The notes under the pieces: model-generated
What the model saw: only the letters and a program-made list of their open reading frames with translations
Databases searched by the model: none
What the model was told of the DNA's origin: nothing
Program-made: the position numbers and the translations under genes
NCBI RefSeq assembly: GCF_003327285.1
Contig: NZ_KZ848474.1
Span: 248,001 to 312,000, forward strand
Length of the DNA stretch: 64,000 nucleotides
DNA from: Microbacterium sorbitolivorans
GTDB taxonomy: Bacteria > Actinomycetota > Actinomycetes > Actinomycetales > Microbacteriaceae
Direction of reading: 5' to 3'
Shown: piece after piece, positions 25,658 through 33,853 of the stretch
Numbering within the stretch: position 1 is the first letter of the stretch
Layout of the letters: the number at the start of each line of letters is the position of its first letter

Positions 25658-26764
25658 TCAGCCGAAGAGCGGCGTGGCCTCGTGCTCGAACGCCGATTCG
25701 ACGAGTTCGCGCGTCACCTGCGTGTCGCTCGTGAGCTGCCAGCGGGGCGCGGCGTCCTTGTCGATCATCTGCGCGCGGATCCCCTCGACCATGTCGGGCT
25801 GCGTCGTCACGTACCACATCATGAGGCGGTACTCCTGCTCGATGACGGCCTTCAGGTCGCCGTTTTCGCGGGCCCGGCGCACCGATTCGAGCGTGATCGC
25901 GAGCGCGAGCGGCGGGCGCTGCTCCAGCAGAGCGAGCGCCGCCGCGGGCGTATGCGGCCCGAGATCGGCCTGCTCTGCGAGAGCCGGATCCGCCGCGAGC
26001 TCCGCGAGCCGGGCGCGGATCTCCGGCACGGATCCGCGAGAGAAGGCGTCGTCGACCCAGCCGCGTGCCGCGGCGAGGGCCGCCGGATCCGGGGTCTCGT
26101 CGAAGAGGAGGATCAGTTCGCCGGGGGTCGACGGATCCGCGCGGGTCTCGAGCGCCTCGCGCACGGCCGCGAGATCCTCGAAGCGCACGAGGTGGTCGGC
26201 GAATCCGGCGTAGATTGCATCGGCGGCGTCCATCTCGGCGCTCGTCAGGGCGAGGTACTCGCCGATGCGGCCCGGGGCGTTGGCGAGCAGCAGCGTGCCG
26301 CCGACGTCGGGGGTGAATCCGATGCGGGTCTCGGGCATCGCGAGGCGCGAGGTCTCGGTCACGATGCGCACGGGGGCGTGGCACGCGAGGCCCACGCCGC
26401 CGCCCATCGTCACGCCGTTCGCGAAGGTCACGACGGGGTGCGGGAAGTCGGCGATCGCGGCGTCGAGCGTGTACTCCGCACGGAAGAATCGGTCGACGGC
26501 CTCGATGTCGCCATCGGTGATCTGCTGGTGCAGGCGGCGCAGGTCTCCGCCCGAGCAGAAGCCCCGGTCGTCGGTCGCGTCGAGCAGCAGGGTGTCGATG
26601 TCGGTGTCGGTCGCGAGGGCCGCGAGGGCCTCGGCGAATGCCTCGACCATGCCGGTGTCGAGCGCCCCGATGGCGCGGGGGCGGTCGATCGTGATGCGTC
26701 CGAGCGCGGTGTGCTTCTTGACGAGGATCCGCTCGTCGGAGACAGTCTGGGTCACGTTCTTCAC
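25658..26764 (-). CDS. Enoyl-CoA hydratase/isomerase family, 3-hydroxyisobutyryl-CoA hydrolase type
   Basis: A 368-residue crotonase-fold protein. The oxyanion-hole segments are GFCSGGDLRRL and GVTMGGGVGLA, with ETRIGFTPDVGGT and the C-terminal HIBCH-type extension SLE/ESVRRAR...EQEYRL with IRAQMIDKDAAPRW. The enzyme hydrolyses 3-hydroxyisobutyryl-CoA in valine breakdown. GTG 26764 is the long start; GTG 26755 lies 7 nt after a TACCGT box and may be the real leaderless start. No other valine genes are adjacent. Confidence 0.82.
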   Translation of the reverse strand: MKNVTQTVSDERILVKKHTALGRITIDRPRAIGALDTGMVEAFAEALAALATDTDIDTLLLDATDDRGFCSGGDLRRLHQQITDGDIEAVDRFFRAEYTLDAAIADFPHPVVTFANGVTMGGGVGLACHAPVRIVTETSRLAMPETRIGFTPDVGGTLLLANAPGRIGEYLALTSAEMDAADAIYAGFADHLVRFEDLAAVREALETRADPSTPGELILLFDETPDPAALAAARGWVDDAFSRGSVPEIRARLAELAADPALAEQADLGPHTPAAALALLEQRPPLALAITLESVRRARENGDLKAVIEQEYRLMMWYVTTQPDMVEGIRAQMIDKDAAPRWQLTSDTQVTRELVESAFEHEATPLFG

Positions 26765-26878
26765 GGTAGTCGCCCCGCACCGGATCCGCGTTCCCGCAAA
26801 TAAAACACGCCCCTGCTACGCAAGGATCCAGCCTTATCCGCAAAGATGGGAAGACGTTCTGGTTATAAGGAGGGTGCC

Positions 26879-28807
26879 GTGAGCGAAGGCAAGGTGATCG
26901 AGTTCGTCGGAGTGTCGATGACATTCGGCGATACTCCCGCCGTCGAAGACCTCACCGCGCGCGTCGAGCCCGGGCGCGTGACCGCGTTCCTCGGCCCGAA
27001 CGGCGCCGGCAAGACGACGACGCTCCGCATGCTCCTCGGCGACCTGCGCGCCACGAACGGCACCGCGACGATCGGCGGCACCGAGTACACGCGCATCGCG
27101 AAGCCGGCCTCCTCCATCGGCGCCGTCATGTCGATCGCGCCGCTCGAGCGCGCGCGCCGCAAGACGGCCACCAAGTACCTCACGCGCTCCGCGCGCCGCA
27201 TCGGCGTCGGATCCTCGCGCGTCCGCGAGGTGCTACAGATCGTCGGCCTCGGCGAGATGGGCGACATGCGCATCGGCAGCCTCTCGCTCGGCATGAAGCA
27301 CCGCCTCGCCGTCGCCGAGGCGCTCCTCGGCGACCCGGGCGTGCTCGTTTTTGACGAGCCCGCGAACGGGCTGGATCCGGAGGGGATCCGCTGGATCCGC
27401 CTGCTCATGCGCGGCTTCGCCGACGAGGGCCGCACCGTGCTCATGTCGTCGCACCTGCTGAGCGAGGTCGAGCAGGTCGCCGACGCGCTACTGATTCTCA
27501 ACGAGGGCCGGGTGCTCTTCGAGGGCCCCATCGAGCTGCTCGCCGAGGCCGAGGGTGGCATGGTCACCGTCGACGCCGACGACCGCGCCGCGCTCGCGAA
27601 GGCGCTCACGAGCGCCGGGCTCTCGTACCGCGTGCTGCGTTCGGGCCTCGCGATCGACGACACGACGACCTCCGAGATCGGATCCCTCGCGAAGACCGCC
27701 GGCATCGCGCTGACGACGCTCACGCACCGCGGGCCGACGCTCGAGGACGTCTACCTGCAGATCATCGACGGATCCTGGGTCGCCCCCGCGCGCACCGCCG
27801 CTCTCGCGCCGGCGCCGCTGTCGTTCGACGACGTGCTGGTGGGCGAGCCCGCGGATGCCGAGGGTGAGGCCGCTGTTGTTGCGACCGGGGCTGCCGGGGT
27901 GGCGGCCGGGGGTGCCGCGGGTGCTGGTGCTGCCGCTGCGGGTACCGCCGCGGGTGCCGGTCTTGCTGCCGCTGGTCTTGCCGGCGCGGCTGCGGCCGGT
28001 AGCGACTCGGATGACGACGCCGCGCCCGCCGAGTCGGGCGAGGCGGATCCGGTGGACGAGGATCCGGAGGTCGCTGAAAACAATGCGATCTCGCGGGATT
28101 CCGAAGGCGACGACGCCGAGGCGACCGACGAGGATCCGGCGGACGCGAAGGACCCCGAAAAGAGTGAGACCTCGCGGGATGCGGAGGCTGACGACGCCGA
28201 GGACACCGAAAAGAGTGAGACCTCGCGGGATGCGGAGGCTGACGACGCCGAGGACACCGAAAAGAGTGAGACCTCGCGGGATGGCGCCGAAGGCGCCGCG
28301 GCGGCGGGGTTCCCGGCGGCGAGCTTCGCGCTTGCGGCGGACGACGAGGGCTCCGCGTTCCCCGCGGCGAGCTTCGAGCTGCCCGCGGACGAGGCCGAAG
28401 ACGACGCCGCGAACTCCGTGTTCCCCGCCGGGACGTTCGACGACACCACCACCGCCCGCACCGCGGCGGTGGCCGCCGGATCCCTGCCCGGGGTCGCCGG
28501 GCTCGCGGGGCTCGCGAACGGGCTGCGCTCGGACGACGAGGCGTCGGACGACGACATCCCCGACGGGCTCGTCTCCCCCGGCCTTGCCGCCGCGTTCGCG
28601 CGGGCGGGCGAGCTCGAGGCTCAGATGGGCGACATCGAGGCCGACATCGAGACGCAGGAGATCCGCGCCGACAACGTCGACGCGGTCGCCGAGATCGAGG
28701 CGATGTTCGAGACCCGCGACGCCGACGGCGCGACCGCGACCGTCATCGAGGTCGACCCGTTCCCGGGCGAGGGTCTGGGCGACGCCGACGGGGGCGACGG
28801 AGACTAA
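26879..28807 (+). CDS. ABC transporter ATP-binding protein with long repetitive acidic tail
   Basis: A 642-residue protein. Residues 1 to about 300 are a complete ABC ATPase of the ABC-2 type (GPNGAGKTTTLRML, SLGMKHRLAVAEALLGDPGVLVFDEPANGLDP). Residues 320 to 642 are low-complexity: Ala/Gly-rich, then Asp/Glu-rich, including 17-residue repeats EKSETSRDAEADDAEDT. The DNA behind the repeats resembles intergenic palindrome family P9. There is no adjacent permease gene, so its partner must be elsewhere. GTG 26879 has AAGGAGGG upstream. Confidence 0.85.
   Translation: MSEGKVIEFVGVSMTFGDTPAVEDLTARVEPGRVTAFLGPNGAGKTTTLRMLLGDLRATNGTATIGGTEYTRIAKPASSIGAVMSIAPLERARRKTATKYLTRSARRIGVGSSRVREVLQIVGLGEMGDMRIGSLSLGMKHRLAVAEALLGDPGVLVFDEPANGLDPEGIRWIRLLMRGFADEGRTVLMSSHLLSEVEQVADALLILNEGRVLFEGPIELLAEAEGGMVTVDADDRAALAKALTSAGLSYRVLRSGLAIDDTTTSEIGSLAKTAGIALTTLTHRGPTLEDVYLQIIDGSWVAPARTAALAPAPLSFDDVLVGEPADAEGEAAVVATGAAGVAAGGAAGAGAAAAGTAAGAGLAAAGLAGAAAAGSDSDDDAAPAESGEADPVDEDPEVAENNAISRDSEGDDAEATDEDPADAKDPEKSETSRDAEADDAEDTEKSETSRDAEADDAEDTEKSETSRDGAEGAAAAGFPAASFALAADDEGSAFPAASFELPADEAEDDAANSVFPAGTFDDTTTARTAAVAAGSLPGVAGLAGLANGLRSDDEASDDDIPDGLVSPGLAAAFARAGELEAQMGDIEADIETQEIRADNVDAVAEIEAMFETRDADGATATVIEVDPFPGEGLGDADGGDGD
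28157..28285 (+). repeat. 51-bp in-frame direct repeat within the ABC ATPase gene
   Basis: Units start at 28157, 28208 and 28259 (the third is partial, about 27 bp). The core GAAAAGAGTGAGACCTCGCG matches the right arm of the intergenic palindrome at 39081-39106 (GAAAAGAGTGCGATCTCGCG) at 18 of 20 bases. A diverged copy (GAAAACAATGCGATCTCGCG) lies at about 28075. Confidence 0.8.
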
Positions 28808-29191
28808 CTACTCGAGCTCCGACACGTCTCCGGTGTCGACGCCCTCGCGCTGCAGGGCCTTCACCAGGCCGATGCCGTGCTTGGTGGTGACGACGATGCG
28901 CTCGAACTCGGGGTCACCCTCGAGGTCGATGACGACGCCGGGGCGCCCGGTGCGCACTGCGGCGAAGTCGGATCCGAAGACCGATCGCCAGGTGCCGTAG
29001 GCGAGGCGGCCGGGCACGTGGGATCCGGGGGCGCGCACGCCGCGCAGCCACGTGAACGGGTCGTCGGTCAACTGCACCTTGCGAATATGGGCGCGGTCCA
29101 CGCGCACGCTCAGCTTGCGGAGCGCGAGGGTGCGCTCGAGCGAGGAGAGCTGAACCTCGAGTTCGTCGGAATCCACCAGCAGCCTGACCAT
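28808..29191 (-). CDS. Conserved hypothetical protein
   Basis: A 127-residue soluble protein beginning MVRLLVDSDELEVQLSSLER with mixed beta strands and no signal or membrane segment. It contains VIDLEGDPEFERIVVTTK. I recognise it only as an uncharacterised protein of a type common in actinobacteria. AGAAGG precedes ATG 29191. Its stop abuts the stop of the convergent ABC ATPase gene with no gap. Confidence 0.75.
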   Translation of the reverse strand: MVRLLVDSDELEVQLSSLERTLALRKLSVRVDRAHIRKVQLTDDPFTWLRGVRAPGSHVPGRLAYGTWRSVFGSDFAAVRTGRPGVVIDLEGDPEFERIVVTTKHGIGLVKALQREGVDTGDVSELE

Positions 29192-29225
29192 GCCTTCTAT
29201 CCTGGCACTTCGCGCGGCGGGCCGC

Positions 29226-29598
29226 TCATTGAATTGGCGGGCTTGTCGTCTCGCGCACGACGAGTGACGTCGCGAGATCGACGTGGTGCGAGACCGGGGC
29301 GACGCCGTCGCGCAGCCCGAGCACGGTGCGCACCGCGAGCGCCCCGAGCTCCGGAACCGGCGTGTGCACGGTCGTGAGGAGCCTCGGCGCCGGCAACATC
29401 GCGTAGGTGTCGTCGTAGCCGATGACGCTGACGTCCTCGGGGATCCGGAAGCCGTCGCGGGTGAGGCTGCGGATCACGTCGAGAGCCGAGGGGTCGCTCG
29501 CCGCGAAGATCGCGGTCGGCGGATCCGCGAGATCGAGCATCGCTCGCGCGGGCGCGCCCGCGCCGATCATGCCGAGCTCCGAGACGAGGGCCGGATCC
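29226..29598 (-). pseudogene. LacI-family regulator, C-terminal remnant
   Basis: The minus strand encodes only the distal ligand-binding part of a LacI regulator (PPTAIFAASDPSALDVIRSL, PEDVSVIGYDDTYAMLPAPRLTTV-type region). The helix-turn-helix and first half are absent. The sequence breaks off near 29598, where a plus-strand glycosidase fragment begins. Confidence 0.8.
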
Positions 29599-29901
29599 TC
29601 CGCGCTCGTCGCGGGCGACTCCGACCTCGCCTACGTCGCGCTCGAGCTGCGAGACGCCGACGGGGTGCTCGTCGCCGACGCCGACACCGAGGTGACCGTC
29701 ACGGTGACGGGATCCGCCGAGCTCGCCGGTATGGCGAGCGCCAACCCGAAGACGACCGAGCGCTTCGCCGACACCACGTGGCGCACCTTCGACGGGCGGG
29801 CGATCGCGGTGATCCGGCCGACGGACGAGGGCCCCGCGGAGGTCACGGCCCGGTCGAGCGCCGGGGAGGCGACCGTCGCGCTGACGGTCACCGCGACGTA
29901 G
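29599..29901 (+). pseudogene. Glycoside hydrolase family 2, C-terminal remnant
   Basis: About 100 codons (SDLAYVALELRDADGVLV, LAGMASANPKT, FDGRAIAVIRPTDEGPAEV) match the C-terminal immunoglobulin-like domain typical of family 2 beta-galactosidases. The catalytic part is missing and there is no start codon. The head-to-head position against the lacI remnant indicates one deletion that removed the 5' parts of a divergent regulator/enzyme pair. Confidence 0.7.
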
Positions 29902-29939
29902 CGGGCCCCGGGCGCGCGGTCGGTGGAAGACTGGGAGTG

Positions 29940-32336
29940 ATGACTTCGCTCGCACCCGTCCTCGACCGCGCCGCCCGCGGCGAGCGCCTCGACGCCAACG
30001 ACGCCGAGGCCCTGCTCTCGGCCACCGGAGCCGACTTCGACCGCCTGCTCGAGATCGCCGGATCCCTGCGCGACGAGGGCCTGCGCCTCGCGGGGCGCGA
30101 GGGCATCATCACCTACTCGCGCAAGGTGTTCATCCCGCTGACGACGCTGTGCCGCGACCGCTGCCACTACTGCGTTTTCGTCGACACCCCGAACCAGCTT
30201 CTCGCGAAGCACAAGCCCGCCTACATGTCGGCGAGCCAGGTGCTCGCGGTCGCGCGGCAGGGTCAGGCGAAGGGGTGCAAGGAGGCGCTGCTGACGCTCG
30301 GCGACCGCCCCGAGGACCGCTGGCCCGAGGCGCGCGCCTGGCTCGACGAGCACGGCTACGGTTCGACGCTCGAATACGTCGCCGACATGGCCCGGCTGAT
30401 CCGCGACGAGACGGGGCTCCTCCCCCACATCAACCCCGGCGTCATGCACCCCGACGAGCTCGCGATGCTGCGCGCCACGGCGCCGTCGATGGGCATCATG
30501 CTCGAGACGACGTCGCGGGCGCTCTTCGAGAACCGGGGCGAGGTGCACTACGGATCCCCGGACAAGGATCCCGCCCTGCGCCTCACCGTCATCGACAACG
30601 CGGGCGCCGCGCGGATCCCGTTCACGACCGGCATCCTCGTCGGCATCGGCGAGACGCTGCGCGACCGCGCCGAGTCGATGGTGGCGCTGCGCGAATCGCA
30701 CGAGCGGCACGGGCACATCCAAGAGGTGATCGTGCAGAACTTCCGCGCGAAGCCCCGCACGGCGATGCAGAACGCGCCCGACGCGCAGCTCATGGAGTAC
30801 ACCGCGGCCGTCGCCGTGACGCGGATCGTGATGGGGCCGCGGATGCGGATCCAGGTGCCGCCGAACCTTCAGGACATCGTCGAGCTGTCGCTGCTCGCCC
30901 GGGCCGGGGCGGATGACTGGGGCGGGGTGTCGCCGCTGACGGCCGACCACGTCAACCCCGAGCGGCCGTGGCCGCACCTCGACGACCTCGCCGCGCGCAC
31001 CGCCGAGCTCGGCTTCACCCTGCGCGAGCGCCTGACGGCGCACCCCGAGTACCTGCGCGACGAGTGGCTCGCGCCCGAGATGCGCGAGGCGACGCGCGCC
31101 CTCGCCGACCCGGCGACGGGCCTCGCCATCGAGGGGGCGCTGCCGGTGAGCCACGCTTCGGGGTCTGCTTCGGGTGCGCGCCACGCTCCGGGTGGGCGCG
31201 CCACTTCGCTTGGGTCGCCAAAAAATGTCGCCTTCGGGGCACCCGAGGCGACATTTTTTGGCGACCCTGCGGAGGCGGAGGACGCGCCTGTGCTGTTCGC
31301 GCCGGGCGGGCTCGTGGCCGCGCTCGTCGAGCGGGCGGCGGAGGATCCCGGATCCCTCGACGACGGCGAGTGGGTGCGCCTTCTCACCGCCACGGGCGAC
31401 GAGCTCGACGCCGTCGTGCAGGCCGCCGACGATGTTCGCCGCTACACCGTCGGCGAGGCCGTGTCGCTCGTCGCGAACCGCAACATCGCGTCGACGCTCT
31501 ACGGATCCGCGGACGACGGCGGATACGACCTCGCGCAGCTCGCCGACATGGCGCGCGATGCGGCGGACCTCGGCCTGACCGAGATCTGCGTGCAGGGCGT
31601 CGTGCCCGGCCCCGCCGAGGGCTACCTCGAGATCGCGCGCGCCATCAAGGCCGCGGCCCCCGGGATCCACCTGCACGCCTACCGCCCGCAGGACGTGCGC
31701 GACTTCGCCGACCGCAGCGGGCTCTCGCTCGAAGCTGCGCTGTCGGCCCTGCGCGAGGCGGGCGTCGACACCGTCCCCGGCACGGGGGTGAAGGTGCTCT
31801 CCGAGCGGGTGCGCCGCGAGGTCGCGCCGGGCGACCTCGCGATCTCCGATTGGATCCGCGGGATCACCGCCGCGCACCGCGCCGGCTTCACCTCGACCTC
31901 GGTGATGTTCTACGGCCACGTCGAGACGGCGGAGGAACGGATCGCGCACCTGCGCGAGCTGATCCGGATCCAGAACGAGACGGGCGGCTTCACGGAGTTC
32001 GTGCCGATCCCGATGCCGGGCTGGGGCCGCCCGCTCGTCGAGGGCCGCGCCGACATCGACGAGCACCGCGCGATGGTCGCGGTGTCGCGCCTCATGCTGT
32101 CGGGCACGATCGCGCACATCCAGCTGCCGTGGACGCGCCTCGGGCTGCCCGCGACCGCGATCCTGCTGAATGCCGGCGGAGACGACCTCGGCGGCACGCT
32201 GCTCGACGGACGCGTGGGCCCGCGAAGCGGCGTCGAGGCCGGCGCCACGCTCACCTTCGACGACGCCCGCGCGCTCGTGCGGCCCCTGTTCCGCCCGCTG
32301 CGCGAGCGCACCACCAGCTACGGCGAGGTGTCGTGA
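29940..32336 (+). CDS. fbiC: FbiC-like CofGH fusion (FO synthase) with degenerate CofH half
   Basis: A 798-residue fusion. The CofG half has an intact radical SAM motif (Cys71, Cys75, Cys78 in TLCRDRCHYCVF). The linker (about residues 400-450) contains an in-frame copy of palindrome family P1 (residues 425-443). The CofH half keeps VANRNI, HLHAYRPQDV, GYxEIAR-type and FYGHVETAEERIAHLRELIR...ETGGFTEFVPIP segments. However, where CofH normally has NVCxxxCxFCAF after NRNI, this protein reads NRNIASTLYGSADDGGYDL and has no cysteines. The first enzyme of FO synthesis should therefore lack its second cluster. GGGAG precedes ATG 29940. First gene of the F420 operon. Confidence 0.88.
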   Translation: MTSLAPVLDRAARGERLDANDAEALLSATGADFDRLLEIAGSLRDEGLRLAGREGIITYSRKVFIPLTTLCRDRCHYCVFVDTPNQLLAKHKPAYMSASQVLAVARQGQAKGCKEALLTLGDRPEDRWPEARAWLDEHGYGSTLEYVADMARLIRDETGLLPHINPGVMHPDELAMLRATAPSMGIMLETTSRALFENRGEVHYGSPDKDPALRLTVIDNAGAARIPFTTGILVGIGETLRDRAESMVALRESHERHGHIQEVIVQNFRAKPRTAMQNAPDAQLMEYTAAVAVTRIVMGPRMRIQVPPNLQDIVELSLLARAGADDWGGVSPLTADHVNPERPWPHLDDLAARTAELGFTLRERLTAHPEYLRDEWLAPEMREATRALADPATGLAIEGALPVSHASGSASGARHAPGGRATSLGSPKNVAFGAPEATFFGDPAEAEDAPVLFAPGGLVAALVERAAEDPGSLDDGEWVRLLTATGDELDAVVQAADDVRRYTVGEAVSLVANRNIASTLYGSADDGGYDLAQLADMARDAADLGLTEICVQGVVPGPAEGYLEIARAIKAAAPGIHLHAYRPQDVRDFADRSGLSLEAALSALREAGVDTVPGTGVKVLSERVRREVAPGDLAISDWIRGITAAHRAGFTSTSVMFYGHVETAEERIAHLRELIRIQNETGGFTEFVPIPMPGWGRPLVEGRADIDEHRAMVAVSRLMLSGTIAHIQLPWTRLGLPATAILLNAGGDDLGGTLLDGRVGPRSGVEAGATLTFDDARALVRPLFRPLRERTTSYGEVS
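31212..31267. repeat. Palindrome family P1, copy inside fbiC
   Basis: Perfect 22-bp arms (31212-31233, 31246-31267) beginning GGGTCGCCAAAAAATG, with an inner GGG/CCC stem. It is in frame in the CofG-CofH linker and encodes SPKNVAFGAPEATFFGDP. Confidence 0.9.
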
Positions 32337-33853
32337 CCGTACGCGTCGATGCCCTCATCATCGGGGCGGGCTTCGCCGGTATTGCCCAGGGGCTCACCCT
32401 GCGCGATGCCGGGGTGAGGTCGTTCTTCATCGCGGAGCGCGCCGAGTCGGTCGGCGGCACGTGGCGCGACAACTCCTACCCCGGCATCGCCTGCGACGTG
32501 CCCTCACACCTCTACGGCCTCGAGACCCACCCGTGGCCCGGGTGGTCGCGGGTCTTCGCGCCGGGTGCCGAGATCCGCGAGTACCTCGAGCGCGTCGTGG
32601 TCACGGAGGGGCTCGACCGCCACCTGTTGCTCGGATCCACCATGACCTCGGCCCGGTGGGACGGCTCGACCTGGCACGTCACCCTCACCACCCCCTTCCC
32701 CGTCACCCCCGTACATAACGACGCAAATTCTCGGCCAAAAGTGTCAGAAACCGGTACCCGCGGGGGTCGGGGCCAAAAACTTGCGTCGTTGTGTACGCGG
32801 GAGGTTGTAGCCGACAGCCTGATCCTGGCCGCCGGCCGCCTGACTGAGCCCAAAATCCCCCAGATTCCGGGCCTCCACACCTTCCCGGGCCCCATGTTCC
32901 ACTCCGCCCGGTGGCGCCACGACCTCGATCTGGCAGACAAGAGGGTCGCGGTGGTCGGCACGGGCGCCACGGCGATCCAACTCGCGCCCGCCCTCGCCCG
33001 CCTCGGCGCCCGCGTCACCCTCTTCCAGCGCACCCCCGCGTGGATCGTTCCGCGCGGCGACCGCGCCGTCGACGGATCCGAGATGCGCGCCTACGAGGAC
33101 GACCCGGCCCTGCTCGCCCGGCACCGCGACGAGCTCTACGCCGAGGGCGAGGCGCGCTTCGCGTCGCGGTCCGGGGATCCGGACGCGGCCGCAGCCGCCG
33201 AGCGCATCGCGCGAGATCACCTCGCGGCGCAGGTCGCGGATCCGCTGCTGCGCGAGCAGCTCACCCCCGGATACGCGTTCGGCTGCAAGCGCGTGCTGTT
33301 GAGCGACGATTTCTACCCGGCGATCGCCGACGGATCCATCGCTCTCGAACCGTCCGCGCTCGCGGCGGTGCGCGGATCCCGCCTCGTCGCCGCCAGCGGC
33401 GCGAGCTACGACGCCGACGTCGTCGTGCTCGCGACCGGCTTCGAGACCACCCGCCAGCCGTACGCGGCGCTCGTCATGGGCGAGTTCGAGACGCTCGACG
33501 AACACTGGGCGCGCGGCATGACGGCGGTCGCGTCGACGCTCGTGTCGGGGTTCCCGAACCTGTACGTGCTCAACGGGCCGAACGCGTCGCTGGGGCACAA
33601 CTCGTCGATCCTCATCTCGGAGGCGCAGGCGCGGTTCGCCGCCGGCCTCATCGCGCGCGGCGATCGGGTGTCGGTGACGGCCGAGGCCGAGCGCGAATCG
33701 ACGGCCGATATCGCCCGTCGCGCCGCCCGCACGCCCTGGCTCACCGGCGGATGCCAGAATTGGTATGTGGACGAACGCAGCGGCGCACTCGCCCTCTTAT
33801 GGCCCGGCACTGTCGCCGAATTCCGGCAAAGACTAGAAGGAACACTCCCATGA
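32333..33853 (+). CDS. Flavin-containing (Baeyer-Villiger type) monooxygenase
   Basis: A 506-residue two-dinucleotide-domain flavoprotein: FAD motif IIGAGFAGI, GGTWRDNSYPGIACDVPSHLY, the BVMO fingerprint FPGPMFHSARW (FxGxxxHxxxW), NADPH motif VVGTGATAIQ and ATGFETT. It oxygenates an unknown ketone or heteroatom. GTG 32333 overlaps the fbiC stop, and its own stop overlaps the fgd-like ATG, so it is translationally coupled in the F420 operon. About 30 residues near position 125-160 come from an inserted palindrome (family P6) in a loop before DSLILAAGRL. Confidence 0.88.
   Translation: MTVRVDALIIGAGFAGIAQGLTLRDAGVRSFFIAERAESVGGTWRDNSYPGIACDVPSHLYGLETHPWPGWSRVFAPGAEIREYLERVVVTEGLDRHLLLGSTMTSARWDGSTWHVTLTTPFPVTPVHNDANSRPKVSETGTRGGRGQKLASLCTREVVADSLILAAGRLTEPKIPQIPGLHTFPGPMFHSARWRHDLDLADKRVAVVGTGATAIQLAPALARLGARVTLFQRTPAWIVPRGDRAVDGSEMRAYEDDPALLARHRDELYAEGEARFASRSGDPDAAAAAERIARDHLAAQVADPLLREQLTPGYAFGCKRVLLSDDFYPAIADGSIALEPSALAAVRGSRLVAASGASYDADVVVLATGFETTRQPYAALVMGEFETLDEHWARGMTAVASTLVSGFPNLYVLNGPNASLGHNSSILISEAQARFAAGLIARGDRVSVTAEAERESTADIARRAARTPWLTGGCQNWYVDERSGALALLWPGTVAEFRQRLEGTLP
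32711..32796. repeat. Palindrome family P6, inside monooxygenase gene
   Basis: Arms 32711-32726 (GTACATAACGACGCAA) and 32781-32796 pair with one mismatch; an inner GGCC...GGCC follows. The 86-bp element is in frame and interrupts a region that is short in relatives. Confidence 0.75.

Noticed and set aside
29590-29600. BamHI cloning or assembly artefact at the lacI/glycosidase junction
   Set aside because: GGATCC is so frequent in this genome that its presence at the junction is not informative, and the flanks read as natural decayed genes.
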